A stretch of 41,967 nt of DNA. It comes from a virus. The stretch lies in the IMG/VR virus record IMGVR_UViG_3300027973_000089, positions 1 through 41,967 of that record. One strand, 5' to 3'. The translations under genes were made by a program, and so were the position numbers. Shown piece by piece: positions 22,693 through 31,820 of the stretch. Position 1 is the stretch's first letter. Each line of letters opens with the position of its first letter. The notes beneath the pieces were generated by a model. It was not told the DNA's origin, did not search any database, and saw only the letters and a list, made by a program, of their open reading frames with translations.

Positions 22693-23539
22693 GATAGGTT
22701 ATGTTTTCTTTATATGAACCATCTTTTTCAAAAGAATTTTCGACAAAATCAGTCAAATTTTTTAAGGAGTTATCTACGTCATTTGCTGTTTCGGGTATAG
22801 AGCACATTGCTATTCTACTAGTACCGTATTCCAACTTCCTCGTAACTATCATAAACTTAACATTTATGCTTTCATAAGGAACTCCATATTGTTTTGAGAA
22901 ATAATATTTATAAAACAAAAGTTGAGATTGTTTTAATACATCATTTCTCATGTATTTATTCCAACCTTTAAAACTTGTTTTTATGTCAACCAACACAATA
23001 CTAGACATTAATTTATCATATAATACTATATCTATATATGCTAACATGTTTACATCAAAGTCTAGTTCAGTAGCTTTCATATATAGTGGAACTTCTACTC
23101 CTAATAAATCATATCTTTTTTTGTCATAATATGAATATATATTAGGTATAAGTTCGTCCATTATATTATTTCCATCTTCCCAAAAATCATTCAGTTCTTC
23201 AGGAGTTGTGAAATGTTCAATGCCTGATACATCTTTAGTATAGTTCTCAACCATAAAGGTTTTCAATCTATTCTTGTAATCATATGCTGTTGAAGTTGTT
23301 GAAGAATTGTTCATATACAATCCTAAATACTCTTGTAAAGTTTCATGAAATGAAGTACCAAACAAAGTGTGGATAGACGGGTCTCTAGTTCTAAGATTTT
23401 CTTTATATGCTAATTCCCAACTTCTAGGACATTTAGCATACTTTGAATATTGAGAGTAAGATATTCTACCAACACTTCCACTATCAACAGATGTTTTATA
23501 CGACTCAACAATTCTAGTTTTTATCTCCTCTATATTCAT
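22601..23539 (-). CDS. RecB/Cas4-family PD-(D/E)XK nuclease with Fe-S cysteines
   Basis: The 312-residue protein has the RecB-like nuclease pattern: ISYSQYSKYAKCPRSWELAY (first cluster Cys), LFGTSFHETLQEYL with the family His, MLAYIDIVLYDK with the metal Asp, IVLVDIKTSFKG (D-x-K catalytic pair), KQSQLLFYKYYF (QxxxY motif) and a C-terminal CKYCEFKDREDLCP. One early Cys plus three late Cys is the arrangement that holds a 4Fe-4S cluster in AddB and Cas4. It likely processes DNA ends in replication or recombination. The last 30 codons, including the three late cysteines, overlap the SLOG-like gene. ATG at 23539 is preferred to GTG at 23542. Confidence 0.9.
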   Translation of the reverse strand: MNIEEIKTRIVESYKTSVDSGSVGRISYSQYSKYAKCPRSWELAYKENLRTRDPSIHTLFGTSFHETLQEYLGLYMNNSSTTSTAYDYKNRLKTFMVENYTKDVSGIEHFTTPEELNDFWEDGNNIMDELIPNIYSYYDKKRYDLLGVEVPLYMKATELDFDVNMLAYIDIVLYDKLMSSIVLVDIKTSFKGWNKYMRNDVLKQSQLLFYKYYFSKQYGVPYESINVKFMIVTRKLEYGTSRIAMCSIPETANDVDNSLKNLTDFVENSFEKDGSYKENITYHAISGDRNKNCKYCEFKDREDLCPKKSRIK

Positions 23540-23714
23540 CACTTTGTATTACCTTCTCTAAATATACAGCTGCGTCCATAAGTTCTTCTTGGAGATGTGT
23601 TAACCATTGTATAATGTTTAAATCATTCCTTTCCATAGTAACACCGTATTTATTTTTACCAATATCTGCTCTCTCCCTAATTTTAGTAATAACAGATTCT
23701 TCTATTTTACTCAT
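23514..23714 (-). CDS. Small MazG-like NTP pyrophosphohydrolase
   Basis: The 66-residue protein reads as a short all-alpha NTP-PPase: IRERADIGKNKYGVTMERND, then IIQWLTHLQEELMDAAVYLE with the ExxxD helix (EELMDA) that binds metal in this group. I recall similar small KYGV...QEELMDAAVY proteins in many phages. Compared with full MazG it lacks the second acidic helix, so it may need to dimerise or may have a different role. It overlaps the zinc-ribbon gene by four bases (ATGA, 23711-23714) and the RecB-like gene by about 26 bases. Confidence 0.75.
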   Translation of the reverse strand: MSKIEESVITKIRERADIGKNKYGVTMERNDLNIIQWLTHLQEELMDAAVYLEKVIQSDEYRGDKN

Positions 23715-23962
23715 TGCAAAATTTTTGGATTTGAAACTGATTCTTCCAACACTTCATAACAATCTGCACATCTCAATACTTGAATAGGTACTAATTGGTC
23801 GTTAGTGCTTCCTGTAGCAATTTTACTTATCTTCTTCAATAATATCACATTAGTAAAGAATATACCTTCACAAGACTTACACTTTATTGTAGGATGCTCA
23901 GTGATGTCTATGTTTACATTCATTTGTTTAGAATTTCCATCTAAACCTAAAATCTTTCCCAT
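23711..23962 (-). CDS. Zinc-ribbon-like protein, 83 aa
   Basis: This small protein has two CxxC pairs, in TIKCKSCEGIFF and LRCADCYEVLE, about 40 residues apart, separated by helices and loops (TNVILLKKISKIATG). The pairs should bind one zinc ion. Neither neighbours nor motif define the function; a partner of the DNA polymerase or a transcription or replication accessory would fit its position just after polA. It follows a 59-base gap with a promoter-like box. Confidence 0.65.
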   Translation of the reverse strand: MGKILGLDGNSKQMNVNIDITEHPTIKCKSCEGIFFTNVILLKKISKIATGSTNDQLVPIQVLRCADCYEVLEESVSNPKILQ

Positions 23963-23975
23963 TGCATAATTTTTA

Positions 23976-23983
23976 CAAATATA
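23976..23983 (-). promoter_or_regulatory. Possible TAnnTTTG promoter box
   Basis: TATATTTG on the minus strand lies 14 bases upstream of the ATG at 23962 in the 59-base gap after polA. It matches the Bacteroidota -7 box; the position expected for the -33 element reads ATGG rather than TTTG, so the match is partial. Confidence 0.4.
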
Positions 23984-24021
23984 CTAATAATTTTTGATAA
24001 ATACCATTTTTTATAAAAAAA

Positions 24022-26340
24022 TTAATGACCATCTAAAAAATTTGTAGCTATTTCGGGTGGAGCTTTCAATGTAACTCCATCTAGGGTAGTTGTATTTTCC
24101 ATAATATACTTTACTATTGGAATAAACTCTTCTATCCTGTCTTGTTCAATCTCTACAATTAATTGGTCATGTATCTGAGCTATTACTTGTCCTTTAGAAC
24201 CTCTCTTAATCAATTCTCTGTTTATGTGCAATGCCGCTCTGTTTACTATAGATGCAGCTAATGATTGTATTTGGAAATTTAAACTTGAGTTGTAAGCATT
24301 CTTTAAATCTCTATATAGTGATATAGCACGTTCTTCTCCCAATTTTTTTACTAATTTATCTCTATGGTCATAGTCTAATACTTTATCCCCATATTCATCG
24401 AACACTTTCTTCCCTCTCCATAGATGTCTTACTCTTCCTAATTTGTTACGTATCATTCCTGTACTTTCAAATTCTTTTTTTGAGGCTTGAATCCAATCAG
24501 CCACACCGGGGAATCCCTCCAAGTAAGCATCTCTAAGTTCCTCTCCTTCTGCTTTTTTAATATTCAAACTCTTAGCCAACGCAAATCCTGTCATACCATA
24601 AGCAATACCTAAAGCATATGCCTTAGCTTTCTGTCTCTTGTTAGCATCAATCTTTTTAAGAAAATTAGGAGCATTCTTATCAGCAGATACACCTTCTAAC
24701 TTCTCAGTTCGTATAGCAACTGTACTATAAAAATCATGACCTTTATTAAATATTTCTTGCAAATTAACATCATTTGATATACTAGCAAATATATGTGGCT
24801 CTAATGATTCATAATCTGAATCTATAAACTTATACCCATCTCTAACCTTAAAAAATGCTCTTACCCTATTGTTGAATTCTAATACTATAGGGTCATCATC
24901 GCCCTCCTCTTTAGGTTTAGGTAACTGCTGTAAATCACTTCCATATCTTCCCGATACTGTACCATGCTGTTTAAAATATGGGTAGAATATACCATTCTTA
25001 TTCTTCTCTAACAATCTTTCTACATACGTTGAATATATCTTAACTAACTTATTGTAAACTCTAAGTTTAGTAGCCCATGTATATTTTGAACTTATGCTCT
25101 CTATGAAAATATCATTAAACTGTGACGTTCCTGAATCAGTTTTAGATATAGGTTTTAAACCTAAATAGTTAAAAGCTATTTCAGATAAATGCTTTTTAGA
25201 TTGTATATTAATTAAATCTCCATTATTAGAATCTATCCATAATAATAAACTTATTTTAGATAGCTCTGATACAGGAACTCCGTGGTCACTATTATGGTCT
25301 ATTAAGAATCTTTTATATGGAGAATCTTCCAACTTTTCTATTTCTTTTTTAAGCAATCTTACTTCTCCTTTAGCATCTAAAGATAAATTTAAATTAGCAT
25401 TTTTAACTAACATTTTAGCAAAGACACCTCTATTTTTTGGTGGGAAGTTATTCACATATGATTGCTCAAATATCCAATCTTTTACTCCTTTAATAATTTT
25501 TAATTCAGATATTACTTCATTTTTCTTTTCATTTATTACATTCAACATTTCATCATTTGTCTTATGTAGCAATTCGATATCTAATTGAATTCCACGTCTT
25601 TCCATTGGAATTGTAACTTCTTTATATACAGGCATTACTTCATCTTCGAAAAAAAACTTATCTAGTTTCTCCTCATGTAACTTACCATAAAAAAGATTAG
25701 CTACTCTAAGAGTTAAATCAGTATCTGCTGCTGCATATTTAGATAGTATGTCTAAATCTGCTTTATAAATTTGATATTTATTTTTGGTTGTTGAACCTCC
25801 ATTCTTATGGATACTATCTTTCAATTCAATCTGCTCCTTATTTGCTTCATCTTCTATATTCAATCCTAGTTCTTGTTGATACATTTGAGCTATAGATTTC
25901 AATCCGAATGGAGTTCCAAAAGAAAATGCACCCTCTTCTTGTACTGTGTGAACTGCTAACATAGTATCCATCCATAATTCAGGAAGCAAATCTATTCCGT
26001 ATTGATTATTTATTATCGAAGTATCAAAAGAAGCATTGTGCATTACAACTTTCTTTTTATCTTTCTTTATCTTTTCTAATATTAGTTTAAGTATATCCTT
26101 AGAAGGTATACTATCTATATAACATTCTTTTAAACTATCAGATTCAGAGTCATATACTTGAGTAGGTATATAATATCCATTACCTATTTTAGTTGAAAAT
26201 GATGCCCCTATTATAGAATCGGTATGAACATCTATACCTGTAGTTTCTGTATCGACAGCTACTATATTAGTTGCTTCTATAGAATCAAATAATTCTAAAA
26301 ATTCACCTCTAGTAAATACAGTTTTATATATTTTGTCCAT
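24022..26340 (-). CDS. polA: DNA polymerase I (family A) with 3'-5' exonuclease
   Basis: The 772-residue enzyme has a DnaQ-like proofreading domain with all motifs: Asp30 and Glu32 in IVAVDTETTG, Asp106 in MHNASFDTSI and YAAADTDLT (Tyr202, Asp206). The polymerase domain has TVSGRYGSDLQQLP, motif A FIDSDYESLEPHIFAS (Asp509, gate Glu514), motif B KRQKAKAYALGIAYGMTGF (Arg569, Lys573, Tyr581), and motif C AQIHDQLIVEI (Asp725). There is no 5'-3' exonuclease domain; that activity is in a separate gene at 31817-32851. Unusual: Leu577 stands where Pol I has Phe/Tyr762, and HDQ replaces HDE. It is probably the replicative polymerase. Confidence 0.96.
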   Translation of the reverse strand: MDKIYKTVFTRGEFLELFDSIEATNIVAVDTETTGIDVHTDSIIGASFSTKIGNGYYIPTQVYDSESDSLKECYIDSIPSKDILKLILEKIKKDKKKVVMHNASFDTSIINNQYGIDLLPELWMDTMLAVHTVQEEGAFSFGTPFGLKSIAQMYQQELGLNIEDEANKEQIELKDSIHKNGGSTTKNKYQIYKADLDILSKYAAADTDLTLRVANLFYGKLHEEKLDKFFFEDEVMPVYKEVTIPMERRGIQLDIELLHKTNDEMLNVINEKKNEVISELKIIKGVKDWIFEQSYVNNFPPKNRGVFAKMLVKNANLNLSLDAKGEVRLLKKEIEKLEDSPYKRFLIDHNSDHGVPVSELSKISLLLWIDSNNGDLINIQSKKHLSEIAFNYLGLKPISKTDSGTSQFNDIFIESISSKYTWATKLRVYNKLVKIYSTYVERLLEKNKNGIFYPYFKQHGTVSGRYGSDLQQLPKPKEEGDDDPIVLEFNNRVRAFFKVRDGYKFIDSDYESLEPHIFASISNDVNLQEIFNKGHDFYSTVAIRTEKLEGVSADKNAPNFLKKIDANKRQKAKAYALGIAYGMTGFALAKSLNIKKAEGEELRDAYLEGFPGVADWIQASKKEFESTGMIRNKLGRVRHLWRGKKVFDEYGDKVLDYDHRDKLVKKLGEERAISLYRDLKNAYNSSLNFQIQSLAASIVNRAALHINRELIKRGSKGQVIAQIHDQLIVEIEQDRIEEFIPIVKYIMENTTTLDGVTLKAPPEIATNFLDGH

Positions 26341-26359
26341 GTGCTTTTTTTATAACTAA

Positions 26360-26641
26360 TCAAAACTCACCATATAAATCATATTTCTTTGGTTTTGGTT
26401 TCTCAATCTCCACATAATTTTCATAAATTGCATATAATTTTCCTTTTAGTGGTGATAACTTATAATCTCCACTAAAGTTAGTGGCTCTCATGTACTCGCT
26501 AAGGGTCTCTACAAGACCTTCTATTACATCATCTGATGTTGAGTTATGTTTAGGGTCGATGAGAGTCCACCTATCGCCAGGTGGAACTCTATTAGCTATC
26601 AGCATATCTTCTTCCCTCAGTTCCTTATCTTTCTTACTCAC
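26360..26641 (-). CDS. Hypothetical protein, 93 aa
   Basis: I do not recognise this protein. It is charged at both ends (MSKKDKELREEDMLIANRVP, then EIEKPKPKKYDLYGEF) with a middle helix SDDVIEGLVETLSEYMRATN. It starts 8 bases inside the end of nrdA and ends 19 bases before polA, so it is expressed with them. A role tied to dNTP supply or replication is only a position-based guess. Confidence 0.55.
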   Translation of the reverse strand: MSKKDKELREEDMLIANRVPPGDRWTLIDPKHNSTSDDVIEGLVETLSEYMRATNFSGDYKLSPLKGKLYAIYENYVEIEKPKPKKYDLYGEF

Positions 26642-29399
26642 AACTTTTGCAATCTAATATGTTTCGAGAAAATTCCTGTGCTGAACTCTTACTATATTGA
26701 TAATACAAAGTTTTAACACCCTCCTCATGTGCATACATATATAGCATATTAATATCCTTAGCAGATACTGATGGGTCTATCGAGAGATTTAAACTCTGTG
26801 CTTGGTCAATATACTTCTGTCTCTGAGCAGCTTGTAATACAATTTCTTTAGGACTTATCTCTGAAAATGTTCTAAAAACTTCTTTAGTTGGAAAATCTAA
26901 ATGTTGAACAGAACCATCCTTCTTCATAATGCTATCCCAAATCTCATCGGTATCTAAACCGTATTTTTGTAATTCTTTTTCTAAATATGGATTCTTGTAT
27001 ACTGTTTTTATTTTTGCTAAATCATTTACAAAATAATTTGATTTATAAGGTTGTATACTCATAGATACTTGACCTAGTATAAAACTCGTTGACTTTGTAG
27101 GAGCTACAGCAATCAAAGTTGTATTAGCATAATTATCTCTAATGCATTTATATTTCTGAGGGTTACTTTCATACAAGTCCATTGATGCATTTTCAGATTT
27201 TTCTTTCAATGTCTTAAATATAGCATGATTAATCTGTTTAGCTTCTAAGGATTCAAATGCTATTAATTTGGATTGTAATAATGAATGATATCCTAATACA
27301 CCCACCCCTATAGCTCTATGATTCTTAGCAAAATTATGAGCTCTTTTCATACCATCTAAATTCTCAGATTTTCGTATGAATTCATTTATAACAGCATTCA
27401 AGAATTGTACGTACACTTCTATAGCATCTGTCTTAACAATTTCATCCCAATGTAGTAAATTTATAGAACCTATGCAACATACGAATGATTCTTCTGAATT
27501 AGATGGTAGTTGTATTTCTGAACAGTTAAAAGTCCTCAAACCATTTGATACAAACATATGTTCATCATTATCAATAGTTGGGCAATATACTGATTCATTA
27601 TCTACTTGTTCAATTGCAACAACCTTTGCTCTTTTTTTGGTATTATCCCTATATTCTCTATCCTCAATAATTATATTTTTTCTTGATAAGAACTGTGTTT
27701 TATTTTCAATTATTAAGGCATCATTTTTACTACCAAAAATTAATCTCCAACAATCTTTTGAAGTATAATACTTGTGTCCACCTTTACCATCAGGCATTAA
27801 ACTTAAACCTTCTTTTCTTAATAAAGAAATTGAACAACTTAATCCTAAATTTGTAAATAAAATTTGTAAATCTTTCAAAAAATCTTTATCAATGTCAGCA
27901 TATGCTATTTGTAATGGCTCACCCTTTGACAAACTCTTAAATGCTGTACCATCTGCGTATAACAAACCTTTTAAGTATGCCCATATTGTATCTTCATTTG
28001 ATTCCCAAATCCAATATGGAACATAACCTTTCTCAAAATTTAATGCTTTTTTCAAAGTTCTTGACGTTAAGCGTTTCTTTTTGACAAGCGATTGACTTAC
28101 TTTACAATCATGAAATGTTGCAGGGTTTCTACTTCTCATCCCAACTATTTGACCTGTTCGATTTTCAATACTATATCTATCACAACCATATTTATAATGT
28201 ATTCTATTAAACTTTTCTTGAATGTCATCAACTAAATCAAAATCATTCTCCCAAACATCAATCATTAACTCATCCTTGGTTTGCGTACCATCTGATTGAT
28301 ATAACCCCAACAAATAAGCCTCATCTTGCATATCCGAATTACCAAACAAGCCTTTTTCTGTTTGCAAAGCAACATAGTCACCAATTTTTAAATCTTTTGC
28401 TTCAACTCTTACAATATCTTTTGTAGTATCATTAAAAACAGGTATCCCATGATTGAATGTCACCTTTTGTGTCATCCCATTTGAATAAGTTATCTTTAAA
28501 ATTTCAGCATCTTCATTTCTTAATAACATAGGAGATGATTTAACCGATTCATTTCCACTAAATAAAACCAATTCTTCCCCACTCTCATATAACTCTTTAA
28601 CAGTCAAATAACCTTTTGATGTAACAACTCTTTGGTCTTCTGTTAAACATAAATTACTTGCTACTATCTCTGTAGAATACTTATGTTTAATGTTAGCATA
28701 CGGACTGTTTCTATTGGAAGTATCTCTGAACATTATGTAAGGGTATCCTAGCTCTACTCTTCTTTGGATTATCTTCGCCCAAACTTTTCTCTTATCCGAA
28801 TCTCCATTCTTCATCTCCTCCATCCAAGAGTCTCCAATGGTAACTCCATATTGTAAATTTTGAATAGGATTGCCCTCAGTTGCAATATCTAGGAAATCTA
28901 GTATATCTTTATGTTCTACAGGTAGATATACTGCACATGCGCCTCTACGAGCCTCTGATTGCTTACAAACATCTACAGCGGTATCATATAGTTTAGCGTA
29001 ATGGGTAGGCCCATCAGCTTTCCCACCCGTTCTTATCTCAGAACCTCTTGGTCTAATATTTCCTAAATATGCAGAAGTTCCTCCCCCATACTTAGACATC
29101 ATGCCAATCTCTGTTGAACTTTCAAGCATACTAAACAAACTGTCATCCACATAAGAACCATAACATGATATGGGTAATCCTTTATCTTTTGCAAAGTTAA
29201 TCCATACAGGAGTTGATAAGCTATAGAAACCTTTAGACATGTAGTTTTCAAACTTATCAGCAAATCCTTCTATTTCAAGTATACTTTCAGCTGCTTTTGA
29301 AATTTCTCTCACTCTCTGTTCAGCAGATTCTGATATATAACCTCTTGACAAAAATGTCCTAGAATCTTCATTAAGCCAATAATAATCTTTATAATTCAT
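26634..29399 (-). CDS. nrdA: Class I ribonucleotide reductase alpha subunit, with intein
   Basis: The 921-residue precursor is NrdA interrupted by a 375-residue intein (251-625), leaving a 546-residue enzyme that reduces ribonucleoside diphosphates. Key residues are seen: Cys79 in LPISCYGS (E. coli Cys225), Asn249 and Cys626 around the splice point (Asn437, Cys439 thiyl radical) with Glu628 (Glu441), Cys641/642 in FVCCIGSINL (Cys462), and the terminal CKSC pair that hands over electrons. The N-terminus starts at the ten-helix barrel (WLNEDSRTFLSRGY), so the regulatory ATP cone is absent. It lies 19 bases after nrdB. Splicing is needed to rejoin the active site. Confidence 0.96.
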   Translation of the reverse strand: MNYKDYYWLNEDSRTFLSRGYISESAEQRVREISKAAESILEIEGFADKFENYMSKGFYSLSTPVWINFAKDKGLPISCYGSYVDDSLFSMLESSTEIGMMSKYGGGTSAYLGNIRPRGSEIRTGGKADGPTHYAKLYDTAVDVCKQSEARRGACAVYLPVEHKDILDFLDIATEGNPIQNLQYGVTIGDSWMEEMKNGDSDKRKVWAKIIQRRVELGYPYIMFRDTSNRNSPYANIKHKYSTEIVASNLCLTEDQRVVTSKGYLTVKELYESGEELVLFSGNESVKSSPMLLRNEDAEILKITYSNGMTQKVTFNHGIPVFNDTTKDIVRVEAKDLKIGDYVALQTEKGLFGNSDMQDEAYLLGLYQSDGTQTKDELMIDVWENDFDLVDDIQEKFNRIHYKYGCDRYSIENRTGQIVGMRSRNPATFHDCKVSQSLVKKKRLTSRTLKKALNFEKGYVPYWIWESNEDTIWAYLKGLLYADGTAFKSLSKGEPLQIAYADIDKDFLKDLQILFTNLGLSCSISLLRKEGLSLMPDGKGGHKYYTSKDCWRLIFGSKNDALIIENKTQFLSRKNIIIEDREYRDNTKKRAKVVAIEQVDNESVYCPTIDNDEHMFVSNGLRTFNCSEIQLPSNSEESFVCCIGSINLLHWDEIVKTDAIEVYVQFLNAVINEFIRKSENLDGMKRAHNFAKNHRAIGVGVLGYHSLLQSKLIAFESLEAKQINHAIFKTLKEKSENASMDLYESNPQKYKCIRDNYANTTLIAVAPTKSTSFILGQVSMSIQPYKSNYFVNDLAKIKTVYKNPYLEKELQKYGLDTDEIWDSIMKKDGSVQHLDFPTKEVFRTFSEISPKEIVLQAAQRQKYIDQAQSLNLSIDPSVSAKDINMLYMYAHEEGVKTLYYQYSKSSAQEFSRNILDCKSCE
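27525..28649 (-). mobile_element. Intein with LAGLIDADG homing endonuclease inside nrdA
   Basis: Residues 251-625 of the NrdA precursor. Block A starts with Cys251 (CLTEDQRVVTSKGYLTVKEL), block B is QKVTFNHGIPVF with Thr314 and His317 (TxxH), the two endonuclease motifs are LLGLYQSDG (Asp370) and LKGLLYADG (Asp483), and the end is CPTIDNDEHMFVSNGLRTFN followed by Cys626. Both catalytic Asp of the endonuclease are present, so it may still be mobile. The penultimate residue is Phe624 rather than the usual His. The insertion is directly in front of the reductase's radical cysteine, a site that cannot be altered by the host, which makes loss by imprecise deletion lethal to the enzyme. Confidence 0.95.
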
Positions 29400-29418
29400 T
29401 TTTTTTCAGTTGTTTAGT

Positions 29419-30402
29419 TTAAAATAAATCGTCTTCAGTTATGGATTTTGTTTTTTTGGAATAATCTATTTGTCTTTTATAAAAGAAATCACCTTCCTTT
29501 GTTGACATAATCTCTAAATCAAACCAATGAACATTTTTTAATAAATCTTTGTCAACCTCAAATATACTATCCATTTGAATTCTATTCAAAGAATTATTAA
29601 ATCTATTCATTATAAAATGTTTAATAGTTTCCTTTGGTAGGAAATCTAACTCTCCATCTTCAAAAATCCAATCTAATATTTTACATTCAGATTTGTATGC
29701 CTTTTGACATGCAGAGTATATCAAACTATTGAATTCATCATCAAACCATTCAGGATTCTCTTCCTTAACTATATTTATAATTTCAGCACCGAAGTTTCCA
29801 TGAATATCTTCTTCTTTAGATGTAGCTTCTACAACATTTGAAATTCCTTTAAATATATTTCTCTCTTTATTGAAAGACATCATTATCAAAAATTGTGAAA
29901 ATAATGATACATGCTCTATGAATAGTGAAAATAATAATACAGATTTAGTATACATTTTATCATCTCTACTACGAGTACCATCTAAGTATTTTGAAAGGTA
30001 AGCTATCCTATCTCTTATAGCAGGGATTTCAACGACAGTTCTAAACTCATCTTCTAATCCTAGTATTCTAAGTAGTCTTGCATATGCATCTTTATGACGA
30101 ACTTCACTCTCGGCAAATGTCATACCAACGTCACCAATTTCCGTTATGGGCATTCTCTTATACATGTCAGCCCAAAAAGTTTTTACATTAACTTCTATCT
30201 GAGATATAGCTAGCATAGTTTTCTTAATGATACTTCTCTCAACATCAGATATGTTAACTTTGTAATCATTTATATCTGTAGTGAAATTGTATTCTGTGTC
30301 AATCCAATACGAATGTCTAATAGCATCTTTGTACTTTAATAAAGATGGATATTCATATGGAAGAATATTTACTCTTCTCTCAAATATGTTTTTCTTTTTC
30401 AT
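29419..30402 (-). CDS. nrdB: Class I ribonucleotide reductase beta subunit
   Basis: The 327-residue protein is a ferritin-like RNR small subunit that stores the tyrosyl radical. Metal ligands are seen in AESEVRHKDAYARLL (Glu and His, E-x2-H spacing, with the Tyr in HKDAY at the place of E. coli Tyr122), LFIEHVSLFSQF (Glu) and EEDIHGNFG (Glu and His). The C-terminus ends ITEDDLF, the kind of acidic/hydrophobic tail that docks to NrdA. I start at the ATG at 30402 (MKKKNIFERR); the upstream ATG at 30435 adds an unrelated hydrophobic stretch. It is followed directly by nrdA. Confidence 0.95.
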   Translation of the reverse strand: MKKKNIFERRVNILPYEYPSLLKYKDAIRHSYWIDTEYNFTTDINDYKVNISDVERSIIKKTMLAISQIEVNVKTFWADMYKRMPITEIGDVGMTFAESEVRHKDAYARLLRILGLEDEFRTVVEIPAIRDRIAYLSKYLDGTRSRDDKMYTKSVLLFSLFIEHVSLFSQFLIMMSFNKERNIFKGISNVVEATSKEEDIHGNFGAEIINIVKEENPEWFDDEFNSLIYSACQKAYKSECKILDWIFEDGELDFLPKETIKHFIMNRFNNSLNRIQMDSIFEVDKDLLKNVHWFDLEIMSTKEGDFFYKRQIDYSKKTKSITEDDLF

Positions 30403-30455
30403 GATAATGTTTATTCTTGTTATGATTTCAAGCAACTATAAATATTATATATTCA

Positions 30456-31820
30456 CTAAGAATTTTTAAATTCTGCAAACATATTGTAAAAAGATTCTCT
30501 CTCTTCAGCTCTTTTTGAACTATCTAAAGATGATACATCTTTTTTAATTTTCATAGCATCTCCCGAATTTTCTCTGAATATTTCTATATTACCATTAGAA
30601 GCATCAAACTTTGTCGGAAATGTTACACCATCTGCTCCAAATCTATTTTTAATAACATGAAATCTTCCAATACCTAATACTTTATCTTCAGCTCTTCGTG
30701 ATAATGACATTATAAAATCACCAATAGCTATCTTACTATAATCTTCAGATATTTTATCTGCTTCTATAATTTCTGAATCTAGGCTTGACCTATTTGTTTG
30801 AGAAGCTGTCCATATAGGACAGTTATATTCTGCTGATAAACTTCTAAGTCCCTCATAGATTTGTTTTAATTCGAATCTTAACTCTTTGTTATGACCTTTT
30901 AATAAATCAGCATAATCTACTATTATCAAATCAGGTGTATTTGATTGTCCTATGCATCTATCGATATGAGATTTCATAGTTAATATCGAAGCAGTTTTTG
31001 CAGCAAACTGTTCTACTATTAAAGTTCCTTTTAAATTTTTTACCTTATCCTCAACTTTATCCTTATGTAGTAATAAATTTGAATTGTTTAGCCCTGTGAT
31101 AATACTGTCATATCTCCTTGCAGTATATATCTTATTAAGTTCTAATGTATAATGTACTACGGTCTTTCCTGCAATTAATGCATTAGCACCTAAAGCTGAT
31201 AGTACCCATGATTTTCCTGCTCCTGCAGGTGCTATTATTATTCCTAATTCTCCGGGTGCTAAACCACCTTGAAGTAAATCATCAATACATTCCCAACCTG
31301 TAGTAACTGTATTTCTAAAATTTTCACTGTATCTTTCTTCAAATTGGTCTTTGTATATATGACCTATGTCCCTTGTGTAACCTGATTTTAATGCCGCATC
31401 TAATGTAGATTTTACTCCATCATAATCCGAAGCATTCAGTAATTCTACACATTCTAATATTGCTCTTTTAATTTCTTGATTTCTACAAAAATCTACAGAT
31501 TGTTCTTGAACATATTTTAAATCATTTGAATTAGCATACATTTCAGCCCTCCTGAAATACTCTTGTATCTCTTGCTTGAGTAGACTTTGAGTATCAGACA
31601 ACTTAGCTAATTCAGTATTGAACACGGTAATCGATGGGGATTGTGCATATTTAAAATAATAATCTAGTGTGCTTTTTATAATCCACTGAGATGCATTACT
31701 AAAAAAATAAGTTGGCTTTAATATATCGGAAATTTGCGTCAGGAATGAAGTATTATCAATTAACGATACAATTAACTTGTATTCAAAATCTTTACCGTAA
31801 CTACTTATGATGTTTGTCAT
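30456..31820 (-). CDS. dnaB: DnaB-type replicative helicase
   Basis: The 454-residue protein has a RecA-type helicase domain: GLAPGELGIIIAPAGAGKSW (Walker A at about 197-204), TVVHYTLELNKIYTARRYDS (motif H1a region), PDLIIVDYADLLKGHNKELR (Walker B), and CPIWTASQTNRSSLDSE (motif H3), followed by GRFHVIKNRFGADG (Arg-finger region). It unwinds the fork, normally with a primase, which is not in this window. The N-terminal 160 residues are helical and divergent from bacterial DnaB. The ATG at 31820 overlaps the stop of the exonuclease gene by four bases (ATGA, 31817-31820), which fixes the start. Confidence 0.92.
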   Translation of the reverse strand: MTNIISSYGKDFEYKLIVSLIDNTSFLTQISDILKPTYFFSNASQWIIKSTLDYYFKYAQSPSITVFNTELAKLSDTQSLLKQEIQEYFRRAEMYANSNDLKYVQEQSVDFCRNQEIKRAILECVELLNASDYDGVKSTLDAALKSGYTRDIGHIYKDQFEERYSENFRNTVTTGWECIDDLLQGGLAPGELGIIIAPAGAGKSWVLSALGANALIAGKTVVHYTLELNKIYTARRYDSIITGLNNSNLLLHKDKVEDKVKNLKGTLIVEQFAAKTASILTMKSHIDRCIGQSNTPDLIIVDYADLLKGHNKELRFELKQIYEGLRSLSAEYNCPIWTASQTNRSSLDSEIIEADKISEDYSKIAIGDFIMSLSRRAEDKVLGIGRFHVIKNRFGADGVTFPTKFDASNGNIEIFRENSGDAMKIKKDVSSLDSSKRAEERESFYNMFAEFKNS

